The notes under the pieces are model-generated. The model was not told the origin of the DNA, ran no database searches, and worked only from the letters and a program-made list of their open reading frames with translations. This document shows positions 5,246 to 6,324 of a stretch of DNA of 6,324 nucleotides, piece by piece. Made by a program: the position numbers and the translations under genes. The stretch's first letter is position 1; each line of letters opens with the position of its first letter. The stretch covers positions 1-6,324 of the forward strand of contig JAQGPB010000537.1 in NCBI GenBank assembly GCA_028293265.1, given 5' to 3'. This DNA comes from Pedosphaera sp. (lineage in GTDB: Bacteria > Verrucomicrobiota > Verrucomicrobiae > Limisphaerales > Pedosphaeraceae).

Positions 5246-6324
5246 CCAAAAACGCCGCATGCACCGCTTTCATCGCCTGTTCGCCTTTGGCCAGTTCGAT
5301 GACGACTGAGATCTTGATTTCGCTCGTCGAAATCATGTCAATGTTGATGCTCTCGTGCGCGAGGGTTTCGAACATCTTGGCCGCCACCCCGCTGTGGCTG
5401 CGCATGCCGACGCCGACGATGGAGAGCTTGCCGATCTTCTCGTCGGCAATTGCTTCGCGGTAATCAATCTCGCCCTTCAAGCCGTCAATCACCTTGCGAG
5501 CCTTGAGCAGGTCGGGCTTGTCAATGGTGAAGGAAAGGTCGGTCGCCGGCTTGCCCGCGCCATGGCTGATGTTTTGCACGATCATGTCCACATTGATGGC
5601 GGCATCGGAGATCGCCTTGAAGATGCGCGCCGCCACGCCGGGGATGTCCGGCACCGCCACGAGGGTGAGCTTGGCCTGGTTTTTATCGAGCGAGACGCCG
5701 CGAATGACGACGTCCTCCATGTTCTGCGTTTCTTCTTTCACAATGGTTCCTGGGTTGTCGTTCAGGCTGGAACGAACTTCAAAGACGACGCCAAATTTCT
5801 TGGCGAACTCGACCGAGCGCGATTGCATGACCTTGGCGCCGAGGCTCGCGAGTTCGAGCATTTCGTCGTACGAAATCTCCTCCAGCTTGCGCGCGCCGGG
5901 CACGATGCGCGGATCGGCGGTATAAACTCCGTCCACGTCCGTGTAAATCTGGCAAAGGTCCGCCTTCAACGCCGCTGCCAGCGCGATGGCGGTCAAATCG
6001 GAGCCGCCACGACCGAGCGTGGTGATGTGCCCGGCGGCAGTCTGGCCTTGGAATCCCGCCACGATCACCACGTTGCCGCTGTCCAGCAACGCATGGACCT
6101 GCTTGGGCAGGATGGTCTGGATTTTGGCCTTGGTGTGAACGTTATCGGTGAGAATGCCCGCCTGCGAACCGGTCAGGGAAGTCGCCGGGATGCCCAGCGA
6201 ATGCAGCGCCATGGCGGTCAGCGCGATGGTGGTTTGCTCGCCGGTCGCCAGGAGCATGTCCATGTCCCGTTCGCTCGGCAACGGCATGATTTCGCGGGCG
6301 AGCTTGATGAGGTTGTCAGTCACG
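5241..6324 (-). CDS. lysC: Aspartate kinase, C-terminal part (5' partial)
   Basis: 360 residues are visible; the gene enters from beyond the window end. The first visible residues (V-T-D-N-L-I-K-L-A) correspond to the SGVTDNLI segment normally found about 45-50 residues into the protein, so the GTG at 6321-6323 is not a start. The enzyme phosphorylates aspartate, the first step towards lysine, threonine and methionine. The kinase domain shows LLATGEQTT (24-32), TTLGRGGSDLTAIALAAAL (101-119), YTDVDGVYTADPRI (127-140) and SLGAKVMQSRSVEFA (160-174). Two ACT domains follow (about 205-360), which bind regulatory amino acids such as lysine or threonine. The family is the short monofunctional type (about 410 aa) with no homoserine dehydrogenase fusion. 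Met202 (codon 5718-5720) lies where the beta subunit of the Bacillus and Corynebacterium enzymes starts. The TGA at 5241-5243 is 9 nt before DUF4160. Confidence 0.97.
   Translation of the reverse strand, partial: VTDNLIKLAREIMPLPSERDMDMLLATGEQTTIALTAMALHSLGIPATSLTGSQAGILTDNVHTKAKIQTILPKQVHALLDSGNVVIVAGFQGQTAAGHITTLGRGGSDLTAIALAAALKADLCQIYTDVDGVYTADPRIVPGARKLEEISYDEMLELASLGAKVMQSRSVEFAKKFGVVFEVRSSLNDNPGTIVKEETQNMEDVVIRGVSLDKNQAKLTLVAVPDIPGVAARIFKAISDAAINVDMIVQNISHGAGKPATDLSFTIDKPDLLKARKVIDGLKGEIDYREAIADEKIGKLSIVGVGMRSHSGVAAKMFETLAHESINIDMISTSEIKISVVIELAKGEQAMKAVHAAFLG

Noticed and set aside
4725..5309. 194-codon + strand open frame
   Set aside because: It runs antisense across DUF2442, DUF4160 and the end of lysC, all of which match known families. 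Its translation shows no domain.
1..6324. CRISPR arrays, tRNA or rRNA genes, insertion sequences
   Set aside because: No regularly spaced repeats, cloverleaf-like sequences, transposase or integrase frames, or terminal inverted repeats were seen on either strand.

Overview
The window (about 6.3 kb) looks like chromosomal DNA from a fairly GC-rich, free-living bacterium. The style fits a Verrucomicrobiota-like lineage: a long-form LeuA, a bacterial GH63-type glucosidase, weak or absent Shine-Dalgarno sequences, and small DUF4160/DUF2442/DUF433 genes. That assignment is an impression from gene content and is not proven by any marker here.

Layout. (1) Positions 1-1471, + strand: the C-terminal 489 residues of a GH63-like alpha-glucosidase, with the 5' end cut by the window. 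(2) Positions 1475-3133, - strand: a complete leuA (2-isopropylmalate synthase, 552 aa), convergent with the glucosidase and only 3 nt from it. (3) Positions 3134-3404: the leuA 5' region. It holds what looks like a complete ribosome-mediated leucine attenuator: a 23-codon GTG-started leader ORF with two runs of three leucine codons, an alternative antiterminator pairing, and a 13-bp intrinsic terminator hairpin with a T-rich tail 42 nt before leuA. (4) Positions 3405-5231, - strand: four small or accessory genes, tightly packed, of which the PD-(D/E)XK gene has visibly lower GC than its flanks. They are DUF4160, DUF2442, DUF433 and a PD-(D/E)XK nuclease-fold gene that overlaps DUF433 by ATGA and is broken by one in-frame amber codon. 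(5) Positions 5241-6324, - strand: the C-terminal 360 residues of aspartate kinase (lysC), cut by the window end.

How it works together. All genes from lysC to leuA lie on the - strand. The accessory cluster begins 9 nt after the lysC stop, so it is probably cotranscribed with lysC. The attenuator sits between this cluster and leuA. It would therefore both stop read-through from the lysC transcript and make leuA expression depend on leucyl-tRNA supply. The most interesting item is this attenuator. Next come the amber-interrupted nuclease gene and its unusual translational coupling to a DUF433 antitoxin-like gene.
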